A stretch of DNA of 33,936 bases from Bacteroidaceae bacterium (GCA_017420875.1 JAFQNW010000039.1:1-33936), one strand, 5' to 3'; shown: positions 7,843-17,186, counted from the first letter of the stretch. Notes: a model not told the origin generated them from the letters alone. Program-made: numbers and translations.

Positions 7843-10059
7843 ATGAAACATTATCATATGAGAAAGTTAAGTATACTATTGTTCTTATCCTTGTCGATTT
7901 TACTCGGCAACGCCCAACAAGTTACAATTCAAGACGTAGCTAATGGCACCTTTCGCACTGAAGGTATATCTGGCATCAAGCCTATGCTGGATGGTGAACA
8001 TTACACCCAAATCAGTAAAGACAGAAAAAAAATTGTAAAGTACTCATTCAAGACCGGCCAAGAAGTCGCTACAGTCTTCGATGTTACTACCGCTCGTGAT
8101 TGTACGCTCCGTTCGTTCGATGATTATATCATGTCGCCCGATGAAAGCAAAATTCTGATTCAGACAGAAACTAAGCCTATTTATCGACGTTCGTTCACCG
8201 CTGTATATTATATCTACAATGTACGAAACAACACCATAGAGCCTTTGTCTGAAAATGGAGCACAACAAGTTCCTCTATTCTCTCCAGATGGAACTCAGAT
8301 TGCTTTCGTACGAAACAACAATATTTATTTGGTCAAACTTCTCTTCGGCAATAGCGAATCACAAGTAACCGAAGACGGTAAGTACAATGAAATCCTGAAC
8401 GGTATCCCTGACTGGGTTTATGAAGAAGAATTTGGATTCAATCGTGCATTTGATTTCAGTGCAGATAGCAAGATGATTGCTTACATCCGTTTCGATGAAA
8501 GTAAGGTGCCTATGTATTCTTTCCCTATGTACCAGGGCATGAATCCTGCCTTGAATGAATATACAGTATATCCAGGTGCATACAATTACAAATACCCCAT
8601 GCCAGGTGTTGACAACTCAAAAGTCAGTGTCCATACATTTGACATCAAATCGAAGGTAACCCGCAAGATGGATTTACCACTGGATGTAGATGGCTATATC
8701 CCACGTATCCAGTTTACCAACGATGCAAACACTTTGGCTATCATGACCCTCAACCGTCATCAAAACCGTTTCGACCTGTACTTTGCCAATCCTAGAAGCA
8801 CACTTTGCAAATTGGTGGTACGCGATGAAGCTGAACAATATATCAAGGAAGAAGCTTATGGAAACATTAAATTCTATCCGAACAATTTTATCATGATGAG
8901 CGAAAGAGATGGCTTCAACCACCTTTACTTGTACTCTGCTGGTGGAAACCTTATCAAGCAAATCACCAAAGGCAATTATGAAGTGAAAGATTTCTTAGGT
9001 TGGGACGAGAAGGCTAATACCTATTATTATACCAGCAACGAAGGTAGCCCTCTACGAACAGCTGTTTACAAGATTGACGCCAAGGGTCGTAAGACCAAAT
9101 TATCTAACAAAGCGGGTTCGAACCGTGCCATCTTCAGCAAGAACATGAAGTATTATATCAATACGTTCTCTAACCTAACTACACCTCCTGTCATTAGTAT
9201 CAATGACAACACTGGTAAGTTATTGACTACCTTGGTAAACAACCAAAAGTTGGCTCAACGTGTTGCTTCTGTCAACATGCCTAGCAAGGAATTCTTTACT
9301 TTCAAAACTAGTGATGGCGTAGAATTGAACGGATGGATTATGAAACCTGCCAACTTCAATCCTGCTCAAAAATATCCGGTCATTCTACATCAATATAGCG
9401 GTCCTGGTTCACAGAAGGTGCTCGACCAATGGAATATCGGTTCACGTAGTGACGGAGGTATGTTCGAAGCCCATATGGCCAATCATGGTTTCATCTCGGT
9501 TTGCGTTGACGGACGTGGTACGGGTGGACGTGGCTCTGACTTCGAAAAATGTACTTACTTAAGCATTGGCGTAAAAGAAGCACGCGACCAAGTAGAAACA
9601 GCCCTTTATCTAGGCACATTACCATACGTTGACAGCAAGAATATCGGCATTTGGGGATGGAGCTATGGTGGTTACAACACTTTGATGTCCATGAGCGAAG
9701 GCACACCCGTATTCAAGGCTGGAGTAGCCGTTGCCGCACCATCTGATTGGCGTTATTACGACACGGTATATACCGAACGATTCATGCGTACCCCTAAGGA
9801 AAACATGGAAGGCTACCAAGCCTCATCGGCCATTACTCGTGCTCACAATTTAAGTGGTAATCTGCTTTTGATTCACGGAACTGCCGATGACAATGTACAC
9901 CTCCGCAACGCCTCTGAATATAGCGAAGCTTTGGTGCAAGCCAACAAACAATTCGATATGCATATTTACACCAACCGCAACCATGGTATCCGAGGTGGAA
10001 ATACAACCAACCATTTGCTTACACGGGTAGTAAATTTCTTCATCGAACACCTGAAGTAA
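7843..10059 (+). CDS. Dipeptidyl peptidase IV-like S9B serine peptidase
   Basis: A 738-residue exported prolyl peptidase that should remove Xaa-Pro or Xaa-Ala dipeptides from peptide N-termini in the periplasm. It has a signal peptide ending near NAQ, then an N-terminal 8-bladed propeller with the WVYEEEF segment (the Glu pair that binds the substrate N-terminus in DPP IV). The C-terminal alpha/beta hydrolase domain carries the nucleophile in GWSYGG (Ser607), the acid in GTADDN (Asp682) and the base in NRNHGI (His714). All triad residues are present and the length is normal. A second ATG at 7858 would still leave the signal peptide, so the start is uncertain by five codons. It stands alone behind its own -7 box. 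Confidence 0.92.
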   Translation: MKHYHMRKLSILLFLSLSILLGNAQQVTIQDVANGTFRTEGISGIKPMLDGEHYTQISKDRKKIVKYSFKTGQEVATVFDVTTARDCTLRSFDDYIMSPDESKILIQTETKPIYRRSFTAVYYIYNVRNNTIEPLSENGAQQVPLFSPDGTQIAFVRNNNIYLVKLLFGNSESQVTEDGKYNEILNGIPDWVYEEEFGFNRAFDFSADSKMIAYIRFDESKVPMYSFPMYQGMNPALNEYTVYPGAYNYKYPMPGVDNSKVSVHTFDIKSKVTRKMDLPLDVDGYIPRIQFTNDANTLAIMTLNRHQNRFDLYFANPRSTLCKLVVRDEAEQYIKEEAYGNIKFYPNNFIMMSERDGFNHLYLYSAGGNLIKQITKGNYEVKDFLGWDEKANTYYYTSNEGSPLRTAVYKIDAKGRKTKLSNKAGSNRAIFSKNMKYYINTFSNLTTPPVISINDNTGKLLTTLVNNQKLAQRVASVNMPSKEFFTFKTSDGVELNGWIMKPANFNPAQKYPVILHQYSGPGSQKVLDQWNIGSRSDGGMFEAHMANHGFISVCVDGRGTGGRGSDFEKCTYLSIGVKEARDQVETALYLGTLPYVDSKNIGIWGWSYGGYNTLMSMSEGTPVFKAGVAVAAPSDWRYYDTVYTERFMRTPKENMEGYQASSAITRAHNLSGNLLLIHGTADDNVHLRNASEYSEALVQANKQFDMHIYTNRNHGIRGGNTTNHLLTRVVNFFIEHLK

Positions 10060-10099
10060 AAAAAGATATATAAGGAGTAAACAATCCTCTATCTTTTTT
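10058..10099 (+). terminator. Possible terminator after the S9 peptidase
   Basis: An imperfect stem pairs the region around 10059-10075 with 10085-10098 (TCCTCTATCTTTTT), followed by T residues. The stem has a bulge, so the call is weak. Confidence 0.4.
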
Positions 10100-10128
10100 G
10101 TTAAACAAAGAAAAGAAAGATAGAGAAC

Positions 10129-10587
10129 ATGAAAAAAACATTAAAAGACTCCCCGACCAAAATGCCAATCATTCGGATTGCCCCAGTTTGTAATGGAAAA
10201 ATTTACGTCGTTCCTCGTCGTTCATCACAAACTGGGGAATACCTGCTTGACATACCCATAGAGGAACAGTTTCAACACGCCTCTGTTTCTGAGAAATCGG
10301 CTCAGAAGCTAAAGGAACGCTATGGTTCGCATATTCACACGAGCGAACAACCTCGGTTTAGTGTTAAATATAAATTAAAACATACCGATCACGACATTGT
10401 ATACCTATATATATTACCCTTGAAAGATGAAGGCGAAATTAATTTTTGCCAAGGAGAATTCATGACGGCCGAAGAGATACAAACAAATACTCAATCATAT
10501 AGTCATCATTTAATAGAAGAATCGGAATTGTTAGGCATGGCTGCTGAACTATGGCAGGATTTTTACCATGATTTTCAAGGAACGTAA
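10129..10587 (+). CDS. Conserved-looking hypothetical protein, 152 residues
   Basis: I do not recognise this family. It is a soluble 152-residue protein without signal peptide or membrane segment. The start has a basic patch, then IIRIAPVCNGKIYVVPR, a strand pattern reminiscent of the first strands of Nudix-fold proteins, but the catalytic Nudix box (GX5EX7REUXEEXGU) is absent. The middle (KYKLKHTDHDIVYLYILPL) looks like two more beta strands and the C-terminus is helical and acidic. It sits alone between the peptidase and the polysaccharide locus, 69 bases after the peptidase stop. A Nudix-like non-catalytic fold is only a guess. Confidence 0.5.
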   Translation: MKKTLKDSPTKMPIIRIAPVCNGKIYVVPRRSSQTGEYLLDIPIEEQFQHASVSEKSAQKLKERYGSHIHTSEQPRFSVKYKLKHTDHDIVYLYILPLKDEGEINFCQGEFMTAEEIQTNTQSYSHHLIEESELLGMAAELWQDFYHDFQGT

Positions 10588-10644
10588 AGTAAAAACACTT
10601 CATGCAGAAAATCGAATAATCACTTCCTGTTCTTAAATTTTCAT

Positions 10645-10700
10645 AAACTCAGGCTTATGATATGTTACTGCTAATTGACATCCATCATAAGCCTGAGTTT
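10645..10700. terminator. Long-loop inverted repeat after the 152-residue gene
   Basis: Two perfect 17-bp arms (10645-10661 and 10684-10700) enclose a 22-base loop. The right arm ends in TTT followed by CTATATT, giving a weak T-rich tail. It probably ends transcription before the polysaccharide locus, but the long loop is unusual for an intrinsic terminator. Confidence 0.55.
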
Positions 10701-10790
10701 CTATATTATAAATTCTCGAATTCTTTAAACAAATGCATTCTTTCCCGTGAAAAAATGTCTTAATATCTATACAAGTTATTGTTTTATCAT

Positions 10791-10798
10791 TACTTTTG
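10791..10798 (+). promoter_or_regulatory. Bacteroidota -7 box before the first AraC gene
   Basis: TACTTTTG matches TAnnTTTG and lies 20 bases before the ATG at 10818. A box with the same eight bases precedes the first GH92 gene. Confidence 0.5.
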
Positions 10799-10817
10799 CA
10801 ATATTAAGACTCATGCC

Positions 10818-11684
10818 ATGAAACACCTACTTCCTCCACAACAACCATCCGACACAAAAATCTTTAAATTCTCTGATTTTTGTAGCAATGACGAAGTCTT
10901 CCACATCGGACGCGTACATATCTCCACTCGCAAAGATTTGTCATACCATTCACACAATTATGCGGAGTTGCTATGGATTGAGGAAGGAGAAGGCATACAC
11001 TACATCAATGGGCATAAAATAAACATCCAGAAAAACGAAATGATTATGATACGTCCTCAGGACAAACATTCGTTTTCATCCAACGGAAAAGGTTTGGTCA
11101 TCCTGAACATAGCCTTCTCCAAGCAGACGCTTGATTATTTGAGAAGCCGATATTTCATGCAATCCAACTTGTACTTCTGGTCGACCAACAAGTTACCCTT
11201 TCACATAACTATATCCGATAAATTACTCAAACGTTTCTCCTCAAGAGCAGAGGAGGCCATGAAGTTCAAACGCAACAACATTCAGTTAGATAGCCTATTA
11301 CTTTTCATCTTTCGAAACTTACAGGAATACGAATCTGAGATAAACAACACTCAAGCCCCTGCCTGGCTATTGGCTGCTATCCGTAAGTTCAACCAAGCTA
11401 ACCACTTACGAGAAGGGAACTCCGCTTTCGTATCTTTGTGCGACAGAAACTCTGACTACATCAATCGCGTCATCAAAACATGTTATCAGCAGACGCTAAC
11501 TGATTTTGTCAACGACATCCGAATCAATTATGCGGCCAACCAACTGATATTGACAAACATGCCCATTAAATCCATTGCCCATACATGCGGATTTTCAAGT
11601 TTAGCCGCATTCTACAAACAGTTCAATATCAGACACAAACAGACTCCTTTAGAATACAGAAGGCTACACCAAGCCATTGTCTGA
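10818..11684 (+). CDS. AraC-family transcriptional regulator with cupin sensor domain
   Basis: A 288-residue regulator. The N-terminal half is a cupin-type sensor: SYHSHNYAELLWIEEGEG followed by strands and the PQDKHSF segment form the sugar-binding jelly roll seen in RhaS/RhaR- and AraC-like proteins. The C-terminal ~95 residues form the two helix-turn-helix module; the second HTH is clear (IKSIAHTCGFSSLAAFYKQF) and is followed by TPLEYRR, the typical end of the domain. The frame extends 13 codons upstream, but the ATG at 10818 suits the -7 box better. It lies directly upstream of, and in the same direction as, the GH92-GRE operon, so it is the likely activator of that operon. The sensed sugar is not predictable from sequence. 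Confidence 0.87.
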   Translation: MKHLLPPQQPSDTKIFKFSDFCSNDEVFHIGRVHISTRKDLSYHSHNYAELLWIEEGEGIHYINGHKINIQKNEMIMIRPQDKHSFSSNGKGLVILNIAFSKQTLDYLRSRYFMQSNLYFWSTNKLPFHITISDKLLKRFSSRAEEAMKFKRNNIQLDSLLLFIFRNLQEYESEINNTQAPAWLLAAIRKFNQANHLREGNSAFVSLCDRNSDYINRVIKTCYQQTLTDFVNDIRINYAANQLILTNMPIKSIAHTCGFSSLAAFYKQFNIRHKQTPLEYRRLHQAIV

Positions 11685-11718
11685 TTCTTGCCTTGAATAA
11701 AGCATCAATATCCATTTT

Positions 11719-11744
11719 ATTACTCAATATCGGAATTGAGTAAT
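11719..11744. promoter_or_regulatory. Palindrome upstream of the GH92-GRE operon
   Basis: Perfect 10-bp arms ATTACTCAAT and ATTGAGTAAT flank six bases. The site lies about 53 bases upstream of the -7 box of the first GH92 gene and 34 bases after the AraC stop. No T run follows, so an operator is more likely than a terminator, though a weak terminator of the AraC gene cannot be ruled out. Confidence 0.45.
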
Positions 11745-11796
11745 ACTTACCCTATTTTAGATAAACGAAGACAACAACAACTAAGTTTCAATTCAC

Positions 11797-11804
11797 TACT
11801 TTTG
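11797..11804 (+). promoter_or_regulatory. Bacteroidota -7 box of the GH92-GRE operon
   Basis: TACTTTTG matches TAnnTTTG and lies 32 bases before the ATG at 11837. A 12-bp imperfect-centre palindrome (TCAATTCATTGA, 11811-11822) falls where the transcript would begin. Confidence 0.5.
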
Positions 11805-11836
11805 CATTAATCAATTCATTGAACAAAAATACGCAT

Positions 11837-14137
11837 ATGAAAAAGACTTTTTTGCTCAGCTTGTTGGCAGGTAGTTTGATTGGATGCAACACTCCGCAAA
11901 CACCTTCGCCCATTACGTACGTAGATACACGAGTAGGGACAGATGCCAGTCACATGCTAACCGCAGGACGGTTTGGAAAAGGAAGCGAAGAATACGGACA
12001 GACCTTACCGGCTGTATTAGAGCCCAATGGCATGAATGCATGGACTCCCCAAACACGCGATACCGAAAAAAAGTGCATCACACCCTATTATTATCAGGAC
12101 TCACTATTCATGGGATTCAGAAACTCACACTGGATTGTAGGAGGATGTACACAAGACTATGGTTCCATGACCTTGATGCCGACAACAGACATAACCGATT
12201 GTCGACCTATGAAGAGAGGGTTGCACTTTAATCATAACGATGAAGTAGCCACTCCGGCATATTATTCCGTAAACCTGGATCAAGCAAATATCCAAGCCGA
12301 GATGACCGGTCGCTCACGTAGTGCCATCTTCCGTCTGACATACCCAGCTGATGGGCCTGCTTATCTCATCGTCAACCCCAATAGTGACGAAGGTCAAGGT
12401 TACATTGAGCTGGACACCCTGAAAAAGGAAATTAGAGGTTACAACCCTATTCATCGAATCTATCAAGGCTGGGGAAAACCGACAGGACATAGCGGACATT
12501 TCATCATTAAATACAACGATGAAATTGCAGACTTTGGCACTTATCGCCAAGACACGATATTCGAAGGTCAGACTCAAATTGGTCAAGCCAAAGGCATTGG
12601 CCTATACATTGCTTTCGAAAGAAAAAATTCTGAAAAAGCCATCATCATCAAAGCTGCAAGTTCGTTCACCGATATAGAAGGTGCACGAAAGAATTTGGAG
12701 ACAGAAATTCCACATTGGAGTTTTGAACAGACACGCAAAGAGTTAACAGATATCTGGGAAAAGCACCTCGGGCGTGTCGAAGCAACTTCTGCAAACGACA
12801 CACTCTGCCGAAAGCTCTACGGTGCCATTTATAGAGCATCTTGTCTGCCTCGTGCCATCAGTGATATTGACGGGCGTTATCCAGCCTTTTCAAAAGGAAC
12901 TCCAATTCTACAAGCTCCTGAAGGAACGCAGCATTACGACGATTTTTCTATGTGGGATACTTATCGGGCTCTACACCCGTTGGTCACATTGTTAACTCCT
13001 ACAAAGAGCGGCGAGATGATGCAATCACTGGTAGACAAATACAAGCAGGGAGGCTGGTTGCCTATCTTCCCTTGTTGGAATAGTTATACCGCAGCCATGA
13101 TTGGCGATCATTGTACTGCAGCTATCGGGGATGCATACGTGAAAGGCGTACACAATTTTGACATTGAAACTGCTTACGAAGGAATGAGAAAGAATGCATT
13201 CGAAACTCCGGAAAAATTTGAAGATTATGCCAACGGAATGGGAAGACGTGCATTAAAAAGCTATCTTGAATATGGATACATTCCATTGGAAGACCCTGTA
13301 AAAGAGGCCTTCCATACCCGTGAGCAATCATCCAGAACACTGGAATATGCCTACGATGACTTTGTCTTGTCTCAAGTAGCAAAAAAATTACAGAAAACAG
13401 AAGATTACGAAATCTTAGTTTCACGCAGCCGTAATTTCAAGAATGTAATCGATCCTCAAACAGGTTATGCCAATGGCAGATATGCAGACGGACATTTCTA
13501 CGAAGAAAACAAAACGGATAACTTTGCTTTCTATATTACCGAAGGGGCCCCTTGCCACTACACTTGGTATGCACCGCAAGATCCATACGGATTGATGGAG
13601 GCCATGGGAGGAAAAGACAATTACATTGCAAAGTTGGATACACTTTTTGAAGAGAAGCTCTATTGGCACGGAAACGAACCTTGCCATCAGGTAGCCTACA
13701 TGTACAACTATGCCGGACAGCCATGGAAGACGCAGAAGTATACACGTCACGTCATGGACACTGAGTATGGTGACATTCCTGGTGGATTGGCTGGTAATGA
13801 CGATGCCGGACAGATGTCAGCCTGGTATATATTCAGTAGCATCGGGTTCTATCCTGTTTGTCCAGGAAGTCCTTATTACATCATCGGAAGTCCACGCATG
13901 GAAAAGGTGACCCTCAACCTGGAAAATGGAAAAAGATTTACCATCGTGGCAGAAGCGACAGGTAACGACAACCGTTACATTCAGCAGGCTACTCTCAATG
14001 GCAAACCCTATACCAAGAACTATCTGCATCATAACGATCTGATAACAGGCGGAACCTTGCATTTAGTGATGGGTGACCAGCCCAACAAGGAATGGGGTAG
14101 CAAACCGGAAGATTGTCCGCCAGTACTTCTTCCTTAA
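11837..14137 (+). CDS. GH92 exo-alpha-mannosidase, lipoprotein
   Basis: A 766-residue calcium-dependent inverting alpha-mannosidase family member. Its signal peptide ends in a lipobox (SLIGC, Cys17), so it should sit on the outer membrane or in the periplasm. The mature protein opens with YVDTRVGT, the usual GH92 N-terminus, followed by the beta-sandwich and the (alpha/alpha)6 domain. Catalytic blocks are intact: HGNEPCHQVAYMYNYAG with the general acid Glu614, and GLAGNDDAGQMSAWYIF with the base-region Asp655/Asp656. The frame can be extended to a TTG at 11819, but the ATG at 11837 gives a clean signal peptide. It is the first gene of the operon and the activase gene follows after 20 bases. 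Linkage specificity (alpha-1,2, 1,3, 1,4, 1,6 or mannose phosphate) cannot be read from sequence. Confidence 0.93.
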   Translation: MKKTFLLSLLAGSLIGCNTPQTPSPITYVDTRVGTDASHMLTAGRFGKGSEEYGQTLPAVLEPNGMNAWTPQTRDTEKKCITPYYYQDSLFMGFRNSHWIVGGCTQDYGSMTLMPTTDITDCRPMKRGLHFNHNDEVATPAYYSVNLDQANIQAEMTGRSRSAIFRLTYPADGPAYLIVNPNSDEGQGYIELDTLKKEIRGYNPIHRIYQGWGKPTGHSGHFIIKYNDEIADFGTYRQDTIFEGQTQIGQAKGIGLYIAFERKNSEKAIIIKAASSFTDIEGARKNLETEIPHWSFEQTRKELTDIWEKHLGRVEATSANDTLCRKLYGAIYRASCLPRAISDIDGRYPAFSKGTPILQAPEGTQHYDDFSMWDTYRALHPLVTLLTPTKSGEMMQSLVDKYKQGGWLPIFPCWNSYTAAMIGDHCTAAIGDAYVKGVHNFDIETAYEGMRKNAFETPEKFEDYANGMGRRALKSYLEYGYIPLEDPVKEAFHTREQSSRTLEYAYDDFVLSQVAKKLQKTEDYEILVSRSRNFKNVIDPQTGYANGRYADGHFYEENKTDNFAFYITEGAPCHYTWYAPQDPYGLMEAMGGKDNYIAKLDTLFEEKLYWHGNEPCHQVAYMYNYAGQPWKTQKYTRHVMDTEYGDIPGGLAGNDDAGQMSAWYIFSSIGFYPVCPGSPYYIIGSPRMEKVTLNLENGKRFTIVAEATGNDNRYIQQATLNGKPYTKNYLHHNDLITGGTLHLVMGDQPNKEWGSKPEDCPPVLLP

Positions 14138-14157
14138 CCTGGTAATCGGTACCAACC

Positions 14158-15051
14158 ATGAAAGGCAGAATCACTTCACTACAAAGAATGTCCATCCATG
14201 ACGGGCCAGGCATCCGGACGGTCGTTTTTATGAAAGGATGCAACATGCGTTGTAAATGGTGTCACAACCCGGAGACCTGGTCTTCTAACCCCCAGATACA
14301 ACACATTGGGGAAAAGTGTATCCATTGCCATACATGTGCAAGCATCTGTCCCCAAAAGGCCATTCAGATAGAAGCCGAACAAATCGTCATCGACCACAAA
14401 AAATGCACCGTATGTGGCATTTGTACAGATGCATGCCCAACGCAAGCTTTATCCGTAGTGGGCAGAACGATTAGCACCGATGAGTTATGGAAGGAATTGG
14501 AAAAGGATCTTCCATTCTTTCGCTCTTCGGGAGGCGGAGTAACTATCTCCGGAGGGGAACCGCTCCTACAAAAAGAATTTGTAAAAGAATTCCTGAAGTT
14601 CTGCCGGGAGAGAAAAATCCATACCGCTATCGAGACCAACTTATCAACTTCATGGGAAACCATCGAAGAGCTACTTCCTTGTGTAGACCTTTGGATGTGC
14701 GATTGTAAGACCTATTCATCGGAAAAGCATCGGTATTGGACAGGTACAGATAACCACATCGTGCTTCAAAACATCCAACGTTTGGCCGAGAAACGAATAC
14801 CGCTACTTGTCCGGACTCCAGTGATACCTGAAGTCAACGACACCGAGGAAGAAATTGAAAGTATATGCCAATTTCTGGCTCCTTATGCCGGGAACATCTC
14901 CTACGAACTGTTAGGCTTTCACACCTTAGGCTTCCCAAAATACGATTCATTAGGCATGCCCAACGAATTGAAGGAAACAAAAGGAGACTTGCCCAAAGAA
15001 CGATTGAACACACTGAAAAAAATGCTCGCTAAATATCATTTCAAGTCATGA
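14158..15051 (+). CDS. Glycyl radical enzyme activating enzyme (radical SAM)
   Basis: A 297-residue cytoplasmic radical SAM activase that would abstract a hydrogen from the glycine of the partner GRE encoded next. The SAM-cluster motif is CNMRCKWC (Cys28, Cys32, Cys35), preceded by the family signature HDGPGIRTVVFMKG. An inserted ferredoxin-like segment holds two more 4Fe-4S sites: Cys54/57/60/64 and Cys83/86/89/93. This insert is typical of activases for glycerol dehydratase, CutC and similar GREs and is absent from the pyruvate formate-lyase activase. The block GGGVTISGGEPLLQ binds SAM. Its TGA stop overlaps the GRE start as ATGA, so the two are translationally coupled and near-certain partners. 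Confidence 0.94.
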   Translation: MKGRITSLQRMSIHDGPGIRTVVFMKGCNMRCKWCHNPETWSSNPQIQHIGEKCIHCHTCASICPQKAIQIEAEQIVIDHKKCTVCGICTDACPTQALSVVGRTISTDELWKELEKDLPFFRSSGGGVTISGGEPLLQKEFVKEFLKFCRERKIHTAIETNLSTSWETIEELLPCVDLWMCDCKTYSSEKHRYWTGTDNHIVLQNIQRLAEKRIPLLVRTPVIPEVNDTEEEIESICQFLAPYAGNISYELLGFHTLGFPKYDSLGMPNELKETKGDLPKERLNTLKKMLAKYHFKS

Positions 15052-17186
15052 ACCAACTATTTGAAGACAAAATCAAAGCATTACGTGCTAGAAAAATTGA
15101 ACAAACAAAAGAAAAGATTAGAGTGGAAGGCATCTTGGATGAGGATGACTACGGACGTGTAGTACCTCCTGCTAACTCATGGAACATTATTCCGAACCAT
15201 GAGGATGGCTCGTTTTATGGTTTTGAAGCCTGGACAGAGAACTTCTGCAACCTGATGGAAGTACATCCGGTCTATGTAGACACTAACGATGCATTTGCCG
15301 GACGATGGATGTATTTCATGTCAAAGATGAAGAAGAACAAATGGAATCCGGCATACCCTTACGATGCATTGAAGCCCAACATTGAAAAGTACAACATCAT
15401 CTGTGGTATCGGTGAAGATGCTCACTTCGCCCCTGACTTCCAAATTGGTTTGACTTTGGGATGGGATGGCTTGATTCAAAAGATAGAAAGATACAAGCAA
15501 ATCAATAACACCCCGGAGCAGTTACATTTCTATGACCTGCACATTCGAGGTATTCAAGCCGTTCAAGGTTGGATACAAAGACACATCGACAAGATGGAAG
15601 AAATGTACGCATCTGAAGAAGATGAAGCTACCAGACAACATCTGAAAGAAATGATTGAAACCAACCAATGGGTAAAGAATCATCCTCCAAGAACTTTACG
15701 CGAAGCTTGTCAATGGATTATCTGGTATCATTTGGCATCACGCACCTACAATAGAGATGGAGCAGGCGGACAGATTGATGCTTTGCTTCAACCCTACTAT
15801 GAAAAAGACATGGCTGAAGGAAGAATTACTGACGAAATTGCCGTTTACTACTTGGCTTGTTTCCTCATCAACGACCCAATTTATTGGCAATTGGGAGGAC
15901 CTGATAAAGATGGGAACGACCAAACTTCACGCATTTCTTTCTTGATTCTCGAAGCAGCAGACAAAATCAATACTTCTTTAAACCTAACCGTCAGAGTATA
16001 CGATGGGTTGAATAAGGATTTACTTCGCAAGTCGGTGGAATATTTGATCAAGAACAAGAACGGCTGGCCACGTTTCTCTGGCGACAAGGCTTTGGTTAGT
16101 GGATTTATGAAGAACGGTTATAGTGCCGAACTCGCCCGTCAACGTATAGCCGTAGGATGTAACTGGATGTCCTTACCGGGATTGGAATATACCCTGAACG
16201 ACTTGGTCAAGGTAAACATTGCCAAAGTGTTCGAAGTGGCTTATCAAGAAATGCTTCAGCAAGAGACCTATTCCACAAGCTTGTTGTGGGAAATCTTTAA
16301 CAAGCACTTGGCTATTGCCGTACAAACAGCAGGCGATGGTATAAGACATCATCTGAAATACCAAAAATACAACGAGCCGGAACTCATTCTGAACTTGTTA
16401 AGCCATGGCCCGATAGAAAAAGGTTGCGACGTATCCGATGGTGGTGCCACTTACTACAACTTGTCCATCGATGGTGCCGGTCTTGCCATTGCTGCCGATT
16501 CATTTGCGGCATTGGAGCAACGTATCGAGAAGGAAAAGAAATTATCTTGGGAAACAGTTATCGACGCGGTCGCATCCAACTACACATGCGAAGGCGGAGA
16601 AATTGTTCGCCATGTCTTAAAGAACAGTGAGCACTATGGAACCGAAGGCTCAATTGGAGAAAAATGGGCCATGCAGATTCGCGATTTGTTCGTTGATCTC
16701 GTCAAGGGACAATCAGCAGGTAATTACCTGTTCATCCCCGGATTCTTCTCATGGGCCAACACCATTGAATTCGGTGAAAAGGTACAGGCTACCCCGAATG
16801 GTAGAAAAGCAGGCGAACCTATCGCACACGGAGCCAATCCGGTTCCCGGATTTGCAACAGATGGTGCCTCGCTTGCATTGGCTTCCTCCATTGCCAAAAT
16901 TCAACCAGGATATGGCAATACAGCTCCGATGCAGTGGGAACTCGACCCGACCTTTGCCAAGGAAAACCATGTCGAAATCATCGAAGCCATAATCAAGACT
17001 CACGTCGAATTGGGAGGAACCTTGATTAATGTAAATATCATGGACAAGGAGACCGTACTGGCCGCTCATAAGAACCCGGCAGCCTATCCCGAACTTGTGG
17101 TCAGAGTAACCGGTTTTACCGCTTATTTCTCGATGTTGTCTCCTAAATTCAGACAATTGGTAGTAGACAGACTTTTGGAAAACTAA
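15048..17186 (+). CDS. Atypical glycyl radical enzyme of unknown reaction
   Basis: A 712-residue cytoplasmic GRE, shorter than pyruvate formate-lyase or the glycerol/choline type (around 760-850). The glycyl radical loop VRVTGFTAYF is near the C-terminus (Gly689). The thiyl-radical cysteine is Cys371 in AVGCNWMSLPG. Other GRE landmarks are present: SLNLTVRVYDGL, GWPRFSGDKALV and ATPNGRKAGEP. In eliminating GREs (glycerol, propanediol, choline, hydroxyproline, isethionate) the Cys is followed by x-Glu. Here that Glu is Trp373, and the PFL Cys-Cys pair is also absent (Gly370-Cys371). The reaction class therefore cannot be assigned. It overlaps its activase by four bases, and a cupin gene and a GH92 mannosidase follow, suggesting a sugar or sugar-derived substrate. 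No signal peptide is present. Confidence 0.9.
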   Translation: MNQLFEDKIKALRARKIEQTKEKIRVEGILDEDDYGRVVPPANSWNIIPNHEDGSFYGFEAWTENFCNLMEVHPVYVDTNDAFAGRWMYFMSKMKKNKWNPAYPYDALKPNIEKYNIICGIGEDAHFAPDFQIGLTLGWDGLIQKIERYKQINNTPEQLHFYDLHIRGIQAVQGWIQRHIDKMEEMYASEEDEATRQHLKEMIETNQWVKNHPPRTLREACQWIIWYHLASRTYNRDGAGGQIDALLQPYYEKDMAEGRITDEIAVYYLACFLINDPIYWQLGGPDKDGNDQTSRISFLILEAADKINTSLNLTVRVYDGLNKDLLRKSVEYLIKNKNGWPRFSGDKALVSGFMKNGYSAELARQRIAVGCNWMSLPGLEYTLNDLVKVNIAKVFEVAYQEMLQQETYSTSLLWEIFNKHLAIAVQTAGDGIRHHLKYQKYNEPELILNLLSHGPIEKGCDVSDGGATYYNLSIDGAGLAIAADSFAALEQRIEKEKKLSWETVIDAVASNYTCEGGEIVRHVLKNSEHYGTEGSIGEKWAMQIRDLFVDLVKGQSAGNYLFIPGFFSWANTIEFGEKVQATPNGRKAGEPIAHGANPVPGFATDGASLALASSIAKIQPGYGNTAPMQWELDPTFAKENHVEIIEAIIKTHVELGGTLINVNIMDKETVLAAHKNPAAYPELVVRVTGFTAYFSMLSPKFRQLVVDRLLEN

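Noticed and set aside
12314-13910. Several open frames of 60-110 codons on both strands inside the first GH92 gene
   Set aside because: They are shadows of a strongly conserved enzyme gene, with no upstream signals or recognisable domains.
15048-17186. Pyruvate formate-lyase
   Set aside because: The paired Cys-Cys active site is missing (Gly370-Cys371), and the activase has the ferredoxin insert absent from the PFL activase.
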